Source of the DNA: CAYUQT01 sp964596165
GTDB taxonomy: Bacteria > Planctomycetota > Phycisphaerae > UBA1845 > JAFGLZ01
NCBI GenBank assembly: GCA_964596165.1
Contig: CAZQTW010000012.1
Coordinates: 1-64,000, forward strand
DNA: 64,000 nucleotides
Reading direction: 5' to 3'
Positions 17,680 through 26,435 of the stretch are shown one piece after another. Positions within the stretch are counted from its first letter, which is position 1. Every line of letters starts with the position of its first letter. Position numbers and translations under genes: made by a program. A model generated the notes under the pieces. The model was given only the letters and a program-made list of their open reading frames with translations, was not told the origin of the DNA and ran no database searches.

Positions 17680-18720
17680 CTAACCCTTCGGCGCACGCAG
17701 CGGTGCCACGCTGGTCTCGAACTGATGACATCTCAGACACCGAGGTGGAGGCCGCCCTTTGACCATCGATTTCAACAGGGCACGCATCCGGGGCCCGTTG
17801 ACGATCTCACGCAAGTCGGTCTCCACGACGTTTCCGACAACGAGCTCCGCATTGGCGTCGAAACAGCACAGCGAAACGTTACCGCCGGTATGAATGTTGA
17901 GATTCCCGCGCCACAGCTCCAGACACATGCTGGGCGGTTCGTCGCCGAACTCGTAGAAGCAGGGGGCGAACTTGAACTGGGAAATCAGGCCGTCCCAATA
18001 CTCGCGGATCTGCGGAATGCGATCGACATTGTTGGGCGTGATGACACACGATGCCTTGATGTCCAGTCCGGGGTGCTTCAGTCGGTGGAGCTCTCGAACG
18101 TTGGCACGCACCTGGTCCAGATCGACGCCGCGATTCTCACGAGCGGTTTGGTGATCGGGTTCAATGCTGATGTTCACGACACTCAGCTTGGATTGGGCCA
18201 CCATGCGCACCCGCTCGCCCGTCAGGCGGGTACCGTTCGTGAACATGACCGCGCGGTGTCCTCGCCGGTAGACGTACTCGATCATGTCGCCCAGTCTGGG
18301 GTGTAGGAGGGGTTCGCCGGTAAGTGAAAACGTCACACTCTCCACGGTGTCCGGAAGGTGGTCGACAGCCGCCCTGAACACCTCGTCGCTGATCAAGTGA
18401 GGTCTCTCGGCGGTGATGGCCCCGCTTCCCCAGCAGTACTTGCACTTCAGGTTGCAGCCGAAGACCGGCTCGATCTGCATGCTCACGGGCGCCCAGATGC
18501 GTGGAATCCTCAGCTTGAAGAAGGCGAGGTTCATCATGGCGGCGAAGACGGTCCTGGGTCGACGGATCCGTTCGAAGATCCACTCCCCTTGGTCGGGGTT
18601 CCGGAAGACCATCTTGGCACCCAGGCGGTAGGCAGCCCGGATCGAACGATCCCACAGCCCGGCGTGCGTCCTGGCCATCGTCGTTTCGGTCACTCCCGAC
18701 CGATCCTGGGACCCGTCCAT
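17680..18720 (-). CDS. Radical SAM enzyme with SPASM-like C-terminal cluster domain
   Basis: A 346-residue protein, first in the four-gene radical SAM operon. The SAM cluster motif is FGCNLKCKYCWGSG (Cys 89, 93, 96). Typical strands follow (ESVTFSLTGEPLLHPRLGDM, AVMFTNGTRLTGE, VVNISIEPDHQTARE). The C-terminus holds extra cysteines in the SPASM style: SMCLELWRGNLNI, GNVSLCCFDANAELVVGNV and PPPRCLRCHQFE. SPASM enzymes modify peptides, proteins or other bulky substrates using auxiliary clusters. No small precursor peptide gene is visible nearby, so a RiPP role lacks support. An ATG at 18678 is an alternative start. Divergent from lpxB. Confidence 0.85.
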   Translation of the reverse strand: MDGSQDRSGVTETTMARTHAGLWDRSIRAAYRLGAKMVFRNPDQGEWIFERIRRPRTVFAAMMNLAFFKLRIPRIWAPVSMQIEPVFGCNLKCKYCWGSGAITAERPHLISDEVFRAAVDHLPDTVESVTFSLTGEPLLHPRLGDMIEYVYRRGHRAVMFTNGTRLTGERVRMVAQSKLSVVNISIEPDHQTARENRGVDLDQVRANVRELHRLKHPGLDIKASCVITPNNVDRIPQIREYWDGLISQFKFAPCFYEFGDEPPSMCLELWRGNLNIHTGGNVSLCCFDANAELVVGNVVETDLREIVNGPRMRALLKSMVKGRPPPRCLRCHQFETSVAPLRAPKG

Positions 18721-19007
18721 GATCCCCGAGATCGGCCTCAGCCGTCGAGCGTCTTCGATGTCGCCGCCCGCTGGTAATCAGCTCCGGGGCGATGCAGAAT
18801 GTTAGACGCCCGTGCCTTGTCGCCCCCTGCGGGCAGAAGTTCGATGGGATTCGCCCGTCCCAAGCGCGACGTCTTTCGTCCCGCGGCTCACGCGATACGA
18901 TGTTGATTATATGCATCCGCTTGCGAGGCGGGCAAGCCGTGGCAACGGGCTGCGGATTGCCCTTGTCTTGCCCGCCCATTACGCTGTGGGATCACAGTGA
19001 GAACCGC

Positions 19008-20198
19008 ATGATCCAGGACAGTCCTCGAATCTTCATTTCCGCCGCCGAACATAGCGCCGACCTTCATGCGTCGTCGCTGATCGAGGCCATTCGCCGACGG
19101 CGCCCGGGCGCGCGTTTTATCGGGCTCACCGGGCCCCGCATGCGGGCCTTGGGCTGTCAGACCGTTCGAGACATGACGACCGGCTCGGCCATGGCGGCCG
19201 GCGCCTTCCTCAAGGTCGGCAGTGGGCTCGCCATGTTCAGCCACGTCGACCGCGTGCTGGCCTCGGAGCCGTTGGACCTGGCCATCCTCGTCGACGCGCC
19301 CACGTACCACCTTCCGATTGCTCGACGCTGCAAGGCGCGAGGACTACCGGTTCTGTACTACATTGCTCCTCAAGTCTGGGCGTGGGCGGAGTTCCGCGTC
19401 CGCAAGATTCGACGTCGAACGGACCGATTGGCGGTCATTTTCCCGTTCGAGCAGGAATACTTCCGAGGTCACGGTATCGATGCGGTCTATGTCGGTCACC
19501 CGTTGTGGGATGCCTTGGCACGCCGAGAAGTCGACGCGGATCTGGTTGCCCGAATGCGCGGCGGTCACCGCCTGACGGTTGCGCTTTTGCCTGGAAGCCG
19601 AAAGCACGTGGTTCAGGAAGTCCTACCCGGACAACTGGAGGTGGCTGCGGAGCTTCAAAGGCGGTTCGACGGACTCGGGCTCGTCGTCGCGGCCGCCGAC
19701 GAGCACGTTCGTAAGGTTATTGATCCGCTCGTCGCATCGAGCGGGCTGACGATACCGATTTATGTCGGCCGGCACATCGAGGCCATCAATGCGGCCGACC
19801 TCGTGTTGGTTGCCAGTGGGACCGCCACGGTGGAAACGGCGTACTTTCACCGACCGATGATTGTGATGTACAACGCGTCGCGGGTGCTGTACACGCTGCT
19901 GGGACGCCGGCTGATCCGTACCCCGTTTTTCTGCATGGTCAACATCCTGGCCGGCCGCGAGTTGGTCCCCGAATTCATGCCGTACTTCCGCAGTACCGAA
20001 CCCATCGTGGCGAAGGCCGTCGAACTGCTCGCCGACGCGTCGCTCCGCGAGCGGATGAGCGCGTCACTGGCCGACCTGATCGATCCGCTGGTCAAGACGG
20101 GGGCGTCCGATAATGTCGCGGCGGAAGCCTTGGACCTCTTGGACCGCAACGCCAGGCGGAGGTCAACTCCGACGGGATCGGCGCATGTCATCTGGTAG
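19008..20198 (+). CDS. lpxB: Lipid-A-disaccharide synthase
   Basis: A 396-residue GT-B glycosyltransferase (CAZy GT19) that joins UDP-2,3-diacylglucosamine and lipid X in the Raetz lipid A pathway at the inner membrane. Visible family marks: N-terminal FISAAEHSADLHAS (SGExSGD-type motif with alanine replacing the glycine), VDAPTYHLPIARR, IAPQVWAWAEFRVRKI, VYVGHPLWD, VALLPGSRKHVVQE and LVASGTATVETAY. Start at ATG 19008 gives normal length. A short distance upstream (18721-19007) is the shared region with the divergent radical SAM operon. The altered N-terminal motif is worth noting but other motifs are intact. It implies a lipid A-bearing outer membrane. Confidence 0.9.
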   Translation: MIQDSPRIFISAAEHSADLHASSLIEAIRRRRPGARFIGLTGPRMRALGCQTVRDMTTGSAMAAGAFLKVGSGLAMFSHVDRVLASEPLDLAILVDAPTYHLPIARRCKARGLPVLYYIAPQVWAWAEFRVRKIRRRTDRLAVIFPFEQEYFRGHGIDAVYVGHPLWDALARREVDADLVARMRGGHRLTVALLPGSRKHVVQEVLPGQLEVAAELQRRFDGLGLVVAAADEHVRKVIDPLVASSGLTIPIYVGRHIEAINAADLVLVASGTATVETAYFHRPMIVMYNASRVLYTLLGRRLIRTPFFCMVNILAGRELVPEFMPYFRSTEPIVAKAVELLADASLRERMSASLADLIDPLVKTGASDNVAAEALDLLDRNARRRSTPTGSAHVIW

Positions 20199-20345
20199 CT
20201 CTTGGACGGAGGCCGATGCACGCGTGTTGTCGCTCGTCACCGGGCAGGGCCGCGACCGTCGGCTCCACAGCGGACCGGCGACCGGCAGGTTTGGGATCTC
20301 TAACGGTTTGGGGCTGATGATCGATAGGTGACGGCGCTGTTGATG

Positions 20346-20373
20346 TTGACCCTTTTCTCGCCGATGCTATCAT
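20346..20373 (+). promoter_or_regulatory. Promoter candidate for the LysM gene, with extended -10
   Basis: TTGACC at 20346-20351, a 16-base spacer, then TATCAT at 20368-20373 preceded by TGC, an extended -10 (TGnTATCAT). The -35 matches five of six consensus bases. The same two boxes occur at the toxin-antitoxin promoter near 61.9 kb. Confidence 0.5.
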
Positions 20374-20422
20374 GGTGAGGTCTTCAGGGGTCGGAAGCCT
20401 ACTCATGGGGAGCATTCGTCGA

Positions 20423-20440
20423 CCCCCCTATTCCGGGGGG
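20423..20440 (+). promoter_or_regulatory. Leader hairpin C6/G6 before the LysM gene
   Basis: Six C (20423-20428), a six-base loop, and six G (20435-20440) form a strong hairpin in the presumed leader. It ends a few bases before the ribosome binding site (GGAGAGAGGA). It could stabilise the mRNA or affect initiation; this is inference. Confidence 0.35.
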
Positions 20441-20458
20441 ACGGAGAGAGGACCATAC

Positions 20459-21772
20459 ATGCGATCCGACGTGAAAGTGGGTGTGGTGCTTGGGTTGGCG
20501 GTCCTGGGCGTCCTCGGGTGGTACTTTCTGCGAGACGACAAGGCGAACAGCATCCGACTCACCAAGCCCGATAAGAAATCACTTCAGTTGGCCGATCGAA
20601 CCGCCAACGATCGGCCGCTGCCGCCTTCGCTGTGGAACGTGCCTCCTCCCTCCAAGGGCAGCGCCAACGCGGGCGCAACGGCGAGCGGCAAACCCGCATC
20701 TCCCAGAACCGCCGGCGGCAAGCTAAGCGTTGAGCCGACCGGTGCGCCGTCTCCCATCATCGCTCCGATTGTCCGCCCGGTGCCGCCAACGAAGACCGAG
20801 CCCCACAATCCTCCTGTTCGTGTTGCAGACTCGTCGGCGTCGCCGTCCAAGCCAAACCTTTCGAGCCCGCCGATGGTGGCGGCCGCCCACGACGGGAGAT
20901 CCACGGACTCCGAGAAGGCGGCCGACGAGAAGCCCCCCATTGTCGCCCCTCCGAAGAACGGCTCGGGCAGCAGGTCGACCTCGCAACCCCCGCTGATCCT
21001 GCCGCCCAGCGTGTTTTCGGAAACGGCGAAGAAGCCCGAGGCGGACGTTCTTCCCAACAAGGCGGTTAAGATCAGTGAAAGCGAGAAACCCGCCGAGCGG
21101 ACGTCCATGACGGGGGACGAGGCGAAGGTCTCGAAGCCTCCGACCACCCTGCCCAAGCTGACGATCGATCTGCCCAAGCCCCGCGAAGCGACCGCCTCGA
21201 AGACTCCGGAGGAAGCCAAGGAGCGCACTCACATCGTGAAGAAGTACGACACCCTCGCCATCTTGGCCGAGCAGTATTACGGCAGTCAGCGTTTCGTCGA
21301 TGTGATCGTCAAGGCCAACCCGCAGGTCGACCCCCGTCGACTGAAGTTGGGGACCAAGTTGTTGATTCCGCCGCTGTCGCCCGCCACATCGAAGGCGCCC
21401 GCGGGGACGGCAGTCGACAAGACCAAGACCGAGGCGGCCGCGGCCGACGTGAAACCCGCGGACGCCAAGCCCGCCGAAACGGCGAAGACGCCTGAGGGCA
21501 AGACCGGCGAGTCGACGTATACCGTCAAGGCGAACGACAGCTTCTACTCCATCGCGAGGTCCGTTCTCGGCAGCGGCGATCGGTGGCGCGAGTTACAGCA
21601 GCTCAACAAGGATTTGTGTCCGGATCCGAGCGATCTTCGCCCGGGCATGAAGCTTCGTCTGCCCTCATCCAAGACGGAGACGACGCCGGCGGCGGAAGAG
21701 AAGACCAAGGCGAGGTCCCGGAAGGCCAAGGCCGGCGGCGGCGATAAGCCCGCCGAGAACGGCATCCGCTAG
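20459..21772 (+). CDS. Membrane-anchored protein with two LysM domains
   Basis: A 437-residue protein. The N-terminus has one helix (VGVVLGLAVLGVLGWYFL, residues 6-23) acting as signal anchor. Residues 25-265 are a low-complexity linker rich in Pro, Ser, Lys and Ala. Two LysM modules follow: HIVKKYDTLAILAEQYYG...KLLIPP near 270-320, and YTVKANDSFYSIARSVLG...MKLRLPS near 365-415. LysM binds N-acetylglucosamine polymers, so the protein probably reaches peptidoglycan from the inner membrane. Start ATG 20459 has GAGAGGA six bases upstream. The AEC transporter gene begins nine bases later, so they share a transcript. Confidence 0.85.
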   Translation: MRSDVKVGVVLGLAVLGVLGWYFLRDDKANSIRLTKPDKKSLQLADRTANDRPLPPSLWNVPPPSKGSANAGATASGKPASPRTAGGKLSVEPTGAPSPIIAPIVRPVPPTKTEPHNPPVRVADSSASPSKPNLSSPPMVAAAHDGRSTDSEKAADEKPPIVAPPKNGSGSRSTSQPPLILPPSVFSETAKKPEADVLPNKAVKISESEKPAERTSMTGDEAKVSKPPTTLPKLTIDLPKPREATASKTPEEAKERTHIVKKYDTLAILAEQYYGSQRFVDVIVKANPQVDPRRLKLGTKLLIPPLSPATSKAPAGTAVDKTKTEAAAADVKPADAKPAETAKTPEGKTGESTYTVKANDSFYSIARSVLGSGDRWRELQQLNKDLCPDPSDLRPGMKLRLPSSKTETTPAAEEKTKARSRKAKAGGGDKPAENGIR

Positions 21773-21781
21773 AAAGTCTCT

Positions 21782-22765
21782 GTGATCGGCGCAGTCGTTC
21801 CCAACCCGCCGACCGTCACGTTCATCGTGATGCTGGCGGTCGTGATTGCCTCGTCCGCCGCGGGCTATGCGGCGCGGCGCCGAGGTTGGGTTCGTGAGTC
21901 CGCTGCGCGCCCCATCCTCCTGATCACCCTCATCGCCGGCTACCCGGTCGTCAGCACGCTGCCGGTGTGGGTGCTTCCGTTGCAGATCGACGACCTGTGG
22001 ATTCTCGTCCAGTGCGTCCTCCTCACCCTGTCCTGTTTCGTCGTGGGCCTGCTCGTCGGACGGCTGCATCGTCTCGATCGGTCCGACTTGGGCGTCTATA
22101 GCTACGGCGCGGCGCACAGCAACATCGGATTCACGATGGGAGGCTTCATCTGTTTCAGCCTGGCCGGCGAACAGGCCCTTGCTTACACCCTGATCTACGT
22201 ACTCGCCTGGAACGTACTCATGTACGGGGGATTCTTCCCGCTGGCAAACGCCTTTGCCGGCCGGCACGTGCGTTTCACGGCGGGGCTGATCCTTCGGAGT
22301 CTGCTCGACCTTCGATCGCTGCCGCTGACCGGCACGCTCTTGGGCCTGGTGCTCAACCGGGCCGGGATCCACCGGCCCGCCGTCGTCGATCAAACGCACA
22401 TCGTCGATATTCTGGTCGTATTGTGCACCGCGGCCATGTTCTTCGTCATCGGCCTGACGCTCCACATCGACCGTCTGGCCGAATGGAAGTCACTGCATGC
22501 GTCGCTGGCGGCGATCAAGTTCCTGCTTTCGCCCTTGCTGGGAATTGCCTGGATTGCCGTGGCCGGGTTCTTGGGTCTGCATATCTCGGGGTTGCAGCGA
22601 GACGTGCTCGTCATACAATCGGCGATGCCGATGGCGATGTTCGTTACGGTTGTGGCGAACCTTTACGGTCTCAACACGCGATTGGCCACGGGACTCTTCG
22701 TGGTCAATACGGTGCTGTTTCTCGTCGTCGTGTTGCCGGTCATCGTCTTCGTCCACGGAGGCTGA
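21782..22765 (+). CDS. AEC-family (auxin efflux carrier-like) membrane transporter
   Basis: A 327-residue polytopic protein with about ten hydrophobic segments arranged as two five-helix halves. The first half contains YSYGAAHSNIGFTMGGFICF, the family's 'N-x-G-(F/Y)-x-x-P/G' position; the second half ends 'VIQSAMPMAMFVTVVANLYGLN', the usual AEC signature with an SAMP turn. AEC proteins move organic anions such as malonate or auxins; no substrate can be given. The GTG start at 21782 follows the LysM stop by nine bases, and manC starts five bases after the end, so this is the middle gene of a three-gene operon. Confidence 0.8.
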   Translation: MIGAVVPNPPTVTFIVMLAVVIASSAAGYAARRRGWVRESAARPILLITLIAGYPVVSTLPVWVLPLQIDDLWILVQCVLLTLSCFVVGLLVGRLHRLDRSDLGVYSYGAAHSNIGFTMGGFICFSLAGEQALAYTLIYVLAWNVLMYGGFFPLANAFAGRHVRFTAGLILRSLLDLRSLPLTGTLLGLVLNRAGIHRPAVVDQTHIVDILVVLCTAAMFFVIGLTLHIDRLAEWKSLHASLAAIKFLLSPLLGIAWIAVAGFLGLHISGLQRDVLVIQSAMPMAMFVTVVANLYGLNTRLATGLFVVNTVLFLVVVLPVIVFVHGG

Positions 22766-22770
22766 TTCGA

Positions 22771-23853
22771 GTGGAACATGCCGTCATCATGGCCGGTGGG
22801 CCCGGGACGCGGCTCTGGCCGCTCTCGCGGAACAACCATCCGAAGTTTCTTCTCCGCCTGTTTGAGGGTCGGTCACTGCTTCGCCGGGCGTACGAGCGGC
22901 TGGCGCCGAGATTCCCCGCCGATCGAATTCACGTGATCACCACGGCGGCGCACCTGCCGATGGTTGTCCGGGAACTGCCGGAGCTGCCCTCCGAAAACCT
23001 GATTGGCGAGCCCTGCGGACGTGACACCGCCAACGCCGTGGGCTTCGCCGCCGCCCTGCTCGAACGCCGCGACCCTTGCGCCGTCATGGGCATCTTCACG
23101 GCCGACCACATCATCAAACCGATCGAGAAATTCACTCGGGCGGTCGACAAGGCCTTTCGCCATGTCGCTCTTCATCCTGAGTCGCTGGTCACGTTCGGCA
23201 TCCGACCCAAGACGCCTCACACGGGCTACGGCTACGTCCATCGCGGCGACGCTGTTGGCGATCCCGGCGCCGAAGGCGTTTATCGCGTTCGATCATTCAG
23301 GGAGAAACCGGACGCCGCAACCGCCGCGAGGTATCTCGCCTCCGGCGAGTACTACTGGAACAGCGGGATGTTCGTCTGGCGTGCCCGGACTGTCCTCGAC
23401 GAGTTGGCCCGCAACCTGCCCGATTCGCACGCGAGACTCATCCGGATCGCCGAGGCGTGGTCCGACCCGGCCGCAAGCCACGAGGTCAACACCCTGTACC
23501 CGACGCTGAGAAAAATCAGCATCGATTTCGCCGTGATGGAGAAGGCAGACCATGTGGCCGTCGTCGAGATGGACTGCGACTGGATGGACGTCGGGTCATG
23601 GACCTCGATGCGGGAGGTTGTCCCCGCGGACGCCTCGGGCAACGTGGCGGCGGCCCGGCAACTGCTTTCGTTGGACGCCGAGGGCAATATCGTCGTTGCC
23701 GAGGACGATCATCTGATCGCCCTGATCGGGACGAAGGATCTCATTGTTGTACGGAGCGGAGATGCGACGTTGATCTGCACCAAGGAGTCCGCCGAGCGCC
23801 TGAAAGAACTCGTCGGCCTGCTCCAGGAGCGGTACGGCGTCAAGTATCTGTAG
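22771..23853 (+). CDS. manC: Mannose-1-phosphate guanylyltransferase
   Basis: A 360-residue nucleotidyltransferase that makes GDP-mannose from GTP and mannose-1-phosphate for glycans. The NTP-binding signature is at the N-terminus (VIMAGGPGTRLWPLSRNNHPKFLL). It continues with LIGEPCGRDTANAVGFAAA, IFTADHIIKP, TGYGYVHRGD, FREKPDAATAARYL, YYWNSGMFVWRA, and VEMDCDWMDVGSW. It lacks the C-terminal isomerase domain of bifunctional forms. Start: GTG 22771 with GGAGG nine bases upstream; the open frame to 22423 is a shadow of the AEC gene. GDP-mannose could feed the membrane glycosyltransferases in this window. Confidence 0.92.
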   Translation: MEHAVIMAGGPGTRLWPLSRNNHPKFLLRLFEGRSLLRRAYERLAPRFPADRIHVITTAAHLPMVVRELPELPSENLIGEPCGRDTANAVGFAAALLERRDPCAVMGIFTADHIIKPIEKFTRAVDKAFRHVALHPESLVTFGIRPKTPHTGYGYVHRGDAVGDPGAEGVYRVRSFREKPDAATAARYLASGEYYWNSGMFVWRARTVLDELARNLPDSHARLIRIAEAWSDPAASHEVNTLYPTLRKISIDFAVMEKADHVAVVEMDCDWMDVGSWTSMREVVPADASGNVAAARQLLSLDAEGNIVVAEDDHLIALIGTKDLIVVRSGDATLICTKESAERLKELVGLLQERYGVKYL

Positions 23854-23854
23854 G

Positions 23855-23979
23855 GGTGGTTTCCAAACCGTTCTTGGGTGCCGGGGGCAGCTCGCTGCCC
23901 GTGCGAATCCGGCTGGAAAAGGGACACACACGGGTGGACAAGCCGCCCGTGGCACCCCCACAAGGGTTTTGAAACCACC
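23855..23979. repeat. Imperfect inverted-repeat element with nested hairpin
   Basis: Two arms of about 28 bases face each other: GGTGGTTTCCAAACC...GGGTGCC (23855-23882) and GGCACCCCCAC...GAAACCACC (23951-23979). They pair with few mismatches. Inside the right half, ACGGGTGG and CCGCCCGT (23930-23950) form another stem around ACAAG. The element starts one base after the manC stop. It carries no gene. It resembles intergenic palindromic repeats or a miniature inverted-repeat element, and may also end manC transcription. Confidence 0.6.
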
Positions 23980-24096
23980 TGTAGTCCAACGGAAAGCGAG
24001 GCATTCGCGTCGTCTTGGAGCGTGGGCGTCTAGCCCGCCTCAGTTGAAGACTTGTGCCGTCCATACGATACCGCGCGCACGCAAGGGACATCACTG

Positions 24097-24540
24097 ATGC
24101 CACGATATCTGGGCATCGATTATGGCAGTCGGCGCATCGGCCTGGCGATCAGCGACCGCGTCGGAACGCTCGCCACCCCGGCGGCCACGCTGCCCGCCAA
24201 GGGCGATCCAAACGTGGACGCCGAGAACGTCGCGGACTGGTCGGATCGCCAGGGCATTGAGGCCTTCGTCGTCGGTCTGCCGTTGAACATGGACGGGACC
24301 GAGGGTCCACAGGCCCGGCTCACCCGCGCGTTCGCCGAGCAGCTTGAGGCCGCCGCCGGCGGCCGGTGCGTGGTCCTCTGGGATGAGCGCCTCAGTTCCT
24401 ACGCCGCCGATCAGCTCTTGGCGCAAACGACGCTTTCGGCGGGCAAACGGACCAAACGCCGTGACCAACTGGCCGCGCTCGTCATTCTCCAAAGCTACCT
24501 GGATTCACTCCGCCCGGACGCTTCGTCTGAGACGCCGTGA
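24097..24540 (+). CDS. ruvX: RuvX/YqgF Holliday-junction resolvase-like nuclease
   Basis: A 147-residue RNase H-fold protein of the YqgF family. Family motifs: LGIDYGSRRIGLAISD at the N-terminus (first catalytic Asp), VVGLPLNMDGTEGPQA, and VVLWDERLSSYAAD with the second acid. The C-terminal DQLAALVILQSYLDS supplies the last acidic residue. YqgF acts in rRNA 5'-end maturation and possibly DNA repair. ATG 24097 has AAGGGA about eight bases before it. It is separate from the manC unit by 117 bases past the inverted repeat. Confidence 0.92.
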   Translation: MPRYLGIDYGSRRIGLAISDRVGTLATPAATLPAKGDPNVDAENVADWSDRQGIEAFVVGLPLNMDGTEGPQARLTRAFAEQLEAAAGGRCVVLWDERLSSYAADQLLAQTTLSAGKRTKRRDQLAALVILQSYLDSLRPDASSETP

Positions 24541-24677
24541 GCCTCCTGGGGGTGCCACATCGCCGCGATGGAAGACTCCTACGGTGTGTTCGCGGGCGCA
24601 TCAACATGCAGCAGGCGCGTCATCCTTTCCGAAGCCTTGTGACAGGCACTCCGCCATTCGAACCCCTCGCTCAGTCT

Positions 24678-24696
24678 TCTCCTTTTCAAGAGGAGA
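24678..24696. terminator. Hairpin between convergent ruvX and cobA-hemD
   Basis: TCTCCT (24678-24683) pairs with AGGAGA (24691-24696) around a seven-base loop in the 175-base convergent gap. There is no U-tract, so it is at best a weak terminator. Confidence 0.25.
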
Positions 24697-24715
24697 CGAC
24701 GCGTTTCGACGCACT

Positions 24716-26278
24716 TCACGCTGCTCTGTCGGCGCCCAGGATGGCATCGACCAGGCCGTCAATCGTGTGAACCTTGGCTTCGACGGTGGGTTCGTGGCCG
24801 GCTTGGCGGATCGTCTCGGAGGTAATCGGGCCGATGCTGGCCAGATGAACGTCTTTCAGCGACGAACGGGCGGCGTCATCGAGAAGCCCGAGGAAGTTGG
24901 TGAACGTCGAACTGCTCGTGAAGGTGATCCAGTCGATGCTGCCCTCGACGATACCCTCGGCGACCCTGGGCGGCAGTTCTCTTGCCGGGACCGTCCGGTA
25001 GATCGCCACCTCATCGCAGAGGGCGCCGGCATCCTGCAAGGCCTTTCGCAATGCCGGCCGCGCGATATCGGCTCGCAGCAATAGGAATCGCTTGCCGCGA
25101 ACGTCGTCCAGCTTGATGAGGCTTTCGGCGAGCGCCTCGGCCACAAACTCATCGGGGACGAGTTCCGGCTCGACGAAGTAGCGGCGGAGACGATCGGCCG
25201 TGGCCGAACCGATCGCGGCCACGCGCACGCCGGCCAACGCCCTGGCGTCCATCCCGCACGCCCGCATTCGCTCGACCGTCGCATCGACGCCGTTGACGCT
25301 GGTCAGTACCAGCCAGTGGTACTGCTCCAGGCCGCGCAGCGCCCGGTCGACGGCATCCCAGCACGCCGGCGGTTCGACGGCAATTGTGGGGGCCTCGATC
25401 ACCTCCGCGCCGAGGTCCATCAGGCGACCGGCCAACGCGGAGGCTTGCTGTCTGGTCCGCGTAACGACAATCCGTTGCCCGAACAGCGGCCGCCGCTCGA
25501 ACCAGTTGAGCGTTTCTCTCAGACCCACGACTTGGCCGATGATCGTCATCGCCGGCGGTTTGAAACCGGCGGCTTCGGCACGTTGGCCGATGTCGGAGAC
25601 CGTGCCGGTCAGCGTCCGCTGGTCCTGCCGCGTGCCCCACGCGATCAGCGCCGCCGGCGTGTTCGGGTCCATGCCCGCCTCGATCAGGCGGCGGCAGTTG
25701 GCCGCCAGGTGTTTGACGCCCATGTAGAACGTGACGGTCCCGATCTTAGCCAGCGCCGTCCAATCGATGTTTGAGGCGGGCTTGGTGGGGTCTTCGTGGC
25801 CCGTGACCAAGGCGAACGTGGCGGTCCAGTCGCGATGGGTGACGGGAATACCCGCGTAGGCCGGTGCGGCGATCGCGGCCGTGATGCCCGGGACGACCTC
25901 GAACTCGAGGCCCGCGGCGGCCAGCGCTTCGCACTCTTCGCCGCCGCGACCGAAGACGAACGGATCACCGCCCTTGAGGCGAACCACGCGGAGGCCGGCC
26001 TGGGTCTTGGCTACCAGGATGCGCTCGATCTCATCCTGGGGAACGGGATGCTTGTCGGGGAACTTGCCGACGGGGATCAATTCGGCGTCCGGCCTGGCCA
26101 ATCGTAGAAGCGATTCGTTGGCCAGGCGGTCGTAGAGGATACAGTCGGCCTGCGCGATGCGGACCGCCCCTCGAACCGAGATGAGGGTCGGGTCGCCTGG
26201 TCCGGCACCGACGAGCGATGCCGTTCCCGGTCGAAACGGTCCGATCCGATCGGTCAGAGTCGCAAGGTCATTATTCAC
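24716..26278 (-). CDS. cobA-hemD: Fused uroporphyrinogen-III C-methyltransferase and uroporphyrinogen-III synthase (CobA-HemD)
   Basis: A 520-residue bifunctional enzyme of tetrapyrrole synthesis. The N-terminal SUMT half (residues 18-262) has SLVGAGPGDPTLISVRG, DRLAN, VRLKGGDPFVFGRGGEE, VPGITAAIAAPAYAGIPVTHR, FYMGVKHL and the second SAM motif region. The C-terminal HemD half (275-515) begins RRPLFGQRIVVTRTRQQASAL and includes APTIAVEPP, VLTSVNGVDA, IYRTVPAREL and ITFTSSSTFTNFL. It would close hydroxymethylbilane to uroporphyrinogen III and methylate it to precorrin-2, feeding siroheme, B12 and the Ahb heme route. Transcribed away from the lipoprotein gene's end by 226 bases. Consistent with ahbC further on. 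Confidence 0.92.
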   Translation of the reverse strand: MNNDLATLTDRIGPFRPGTASLVGAGPGDPTLISVRGAVRIAQADCILYDRLANESLLRLARPDAELIPVGKFPDKHPVPQDEIERILVAKTQAGLRVVRLKGGDPFVFGRGGEECEALAAAGLEFEVVPGITAAIAAPAYAGIPVTHRDWTATFALVTGHEDPTKPASNIDWTALAKIGTVTFYMGVKHLAANCRRLIEAGMDPNTPAALIAWGTRQDQRTLTGTVSDIGQRAEAAGFKPPAMTIIGQVVGLRETLNWFERRPLFGQRIVVTRTRQQASALAGRLMDLGAEVIEAPTIAVEPPACWDAVDRALRGLEQYHWLVLTSVNGVDATVERMRACGMDARALAGVRVAAIGSATADRLRRYFVEPELVPDEFVAEALAESLIKLDDVRGKRFLLLRADIARPALRKALQDAGALCDEVAIYRTVPARELPPRVAEGIVEGSIDWITFTSSSTFTNFLGLLDDAARSSLKDVHLASIGPITSETIRQAGHEPTVEAKVHTIDGLVDAILGADRAA

Positions 26279-26435
26279 GGATCATCCCTTCACGACGGGA
26301 CATAAGGCATCACGGTCGCAGAACAGCCGCTCTGGGTCAAGGGGCGCCGGTCCGTCCAGCCCGTGCGGGGATTCGTGAGTCGAAGGGAAATTTCGTTGGC
26401 ATCGGCAAGCCGACGCGGTGAATTCGGGGAGAAGA

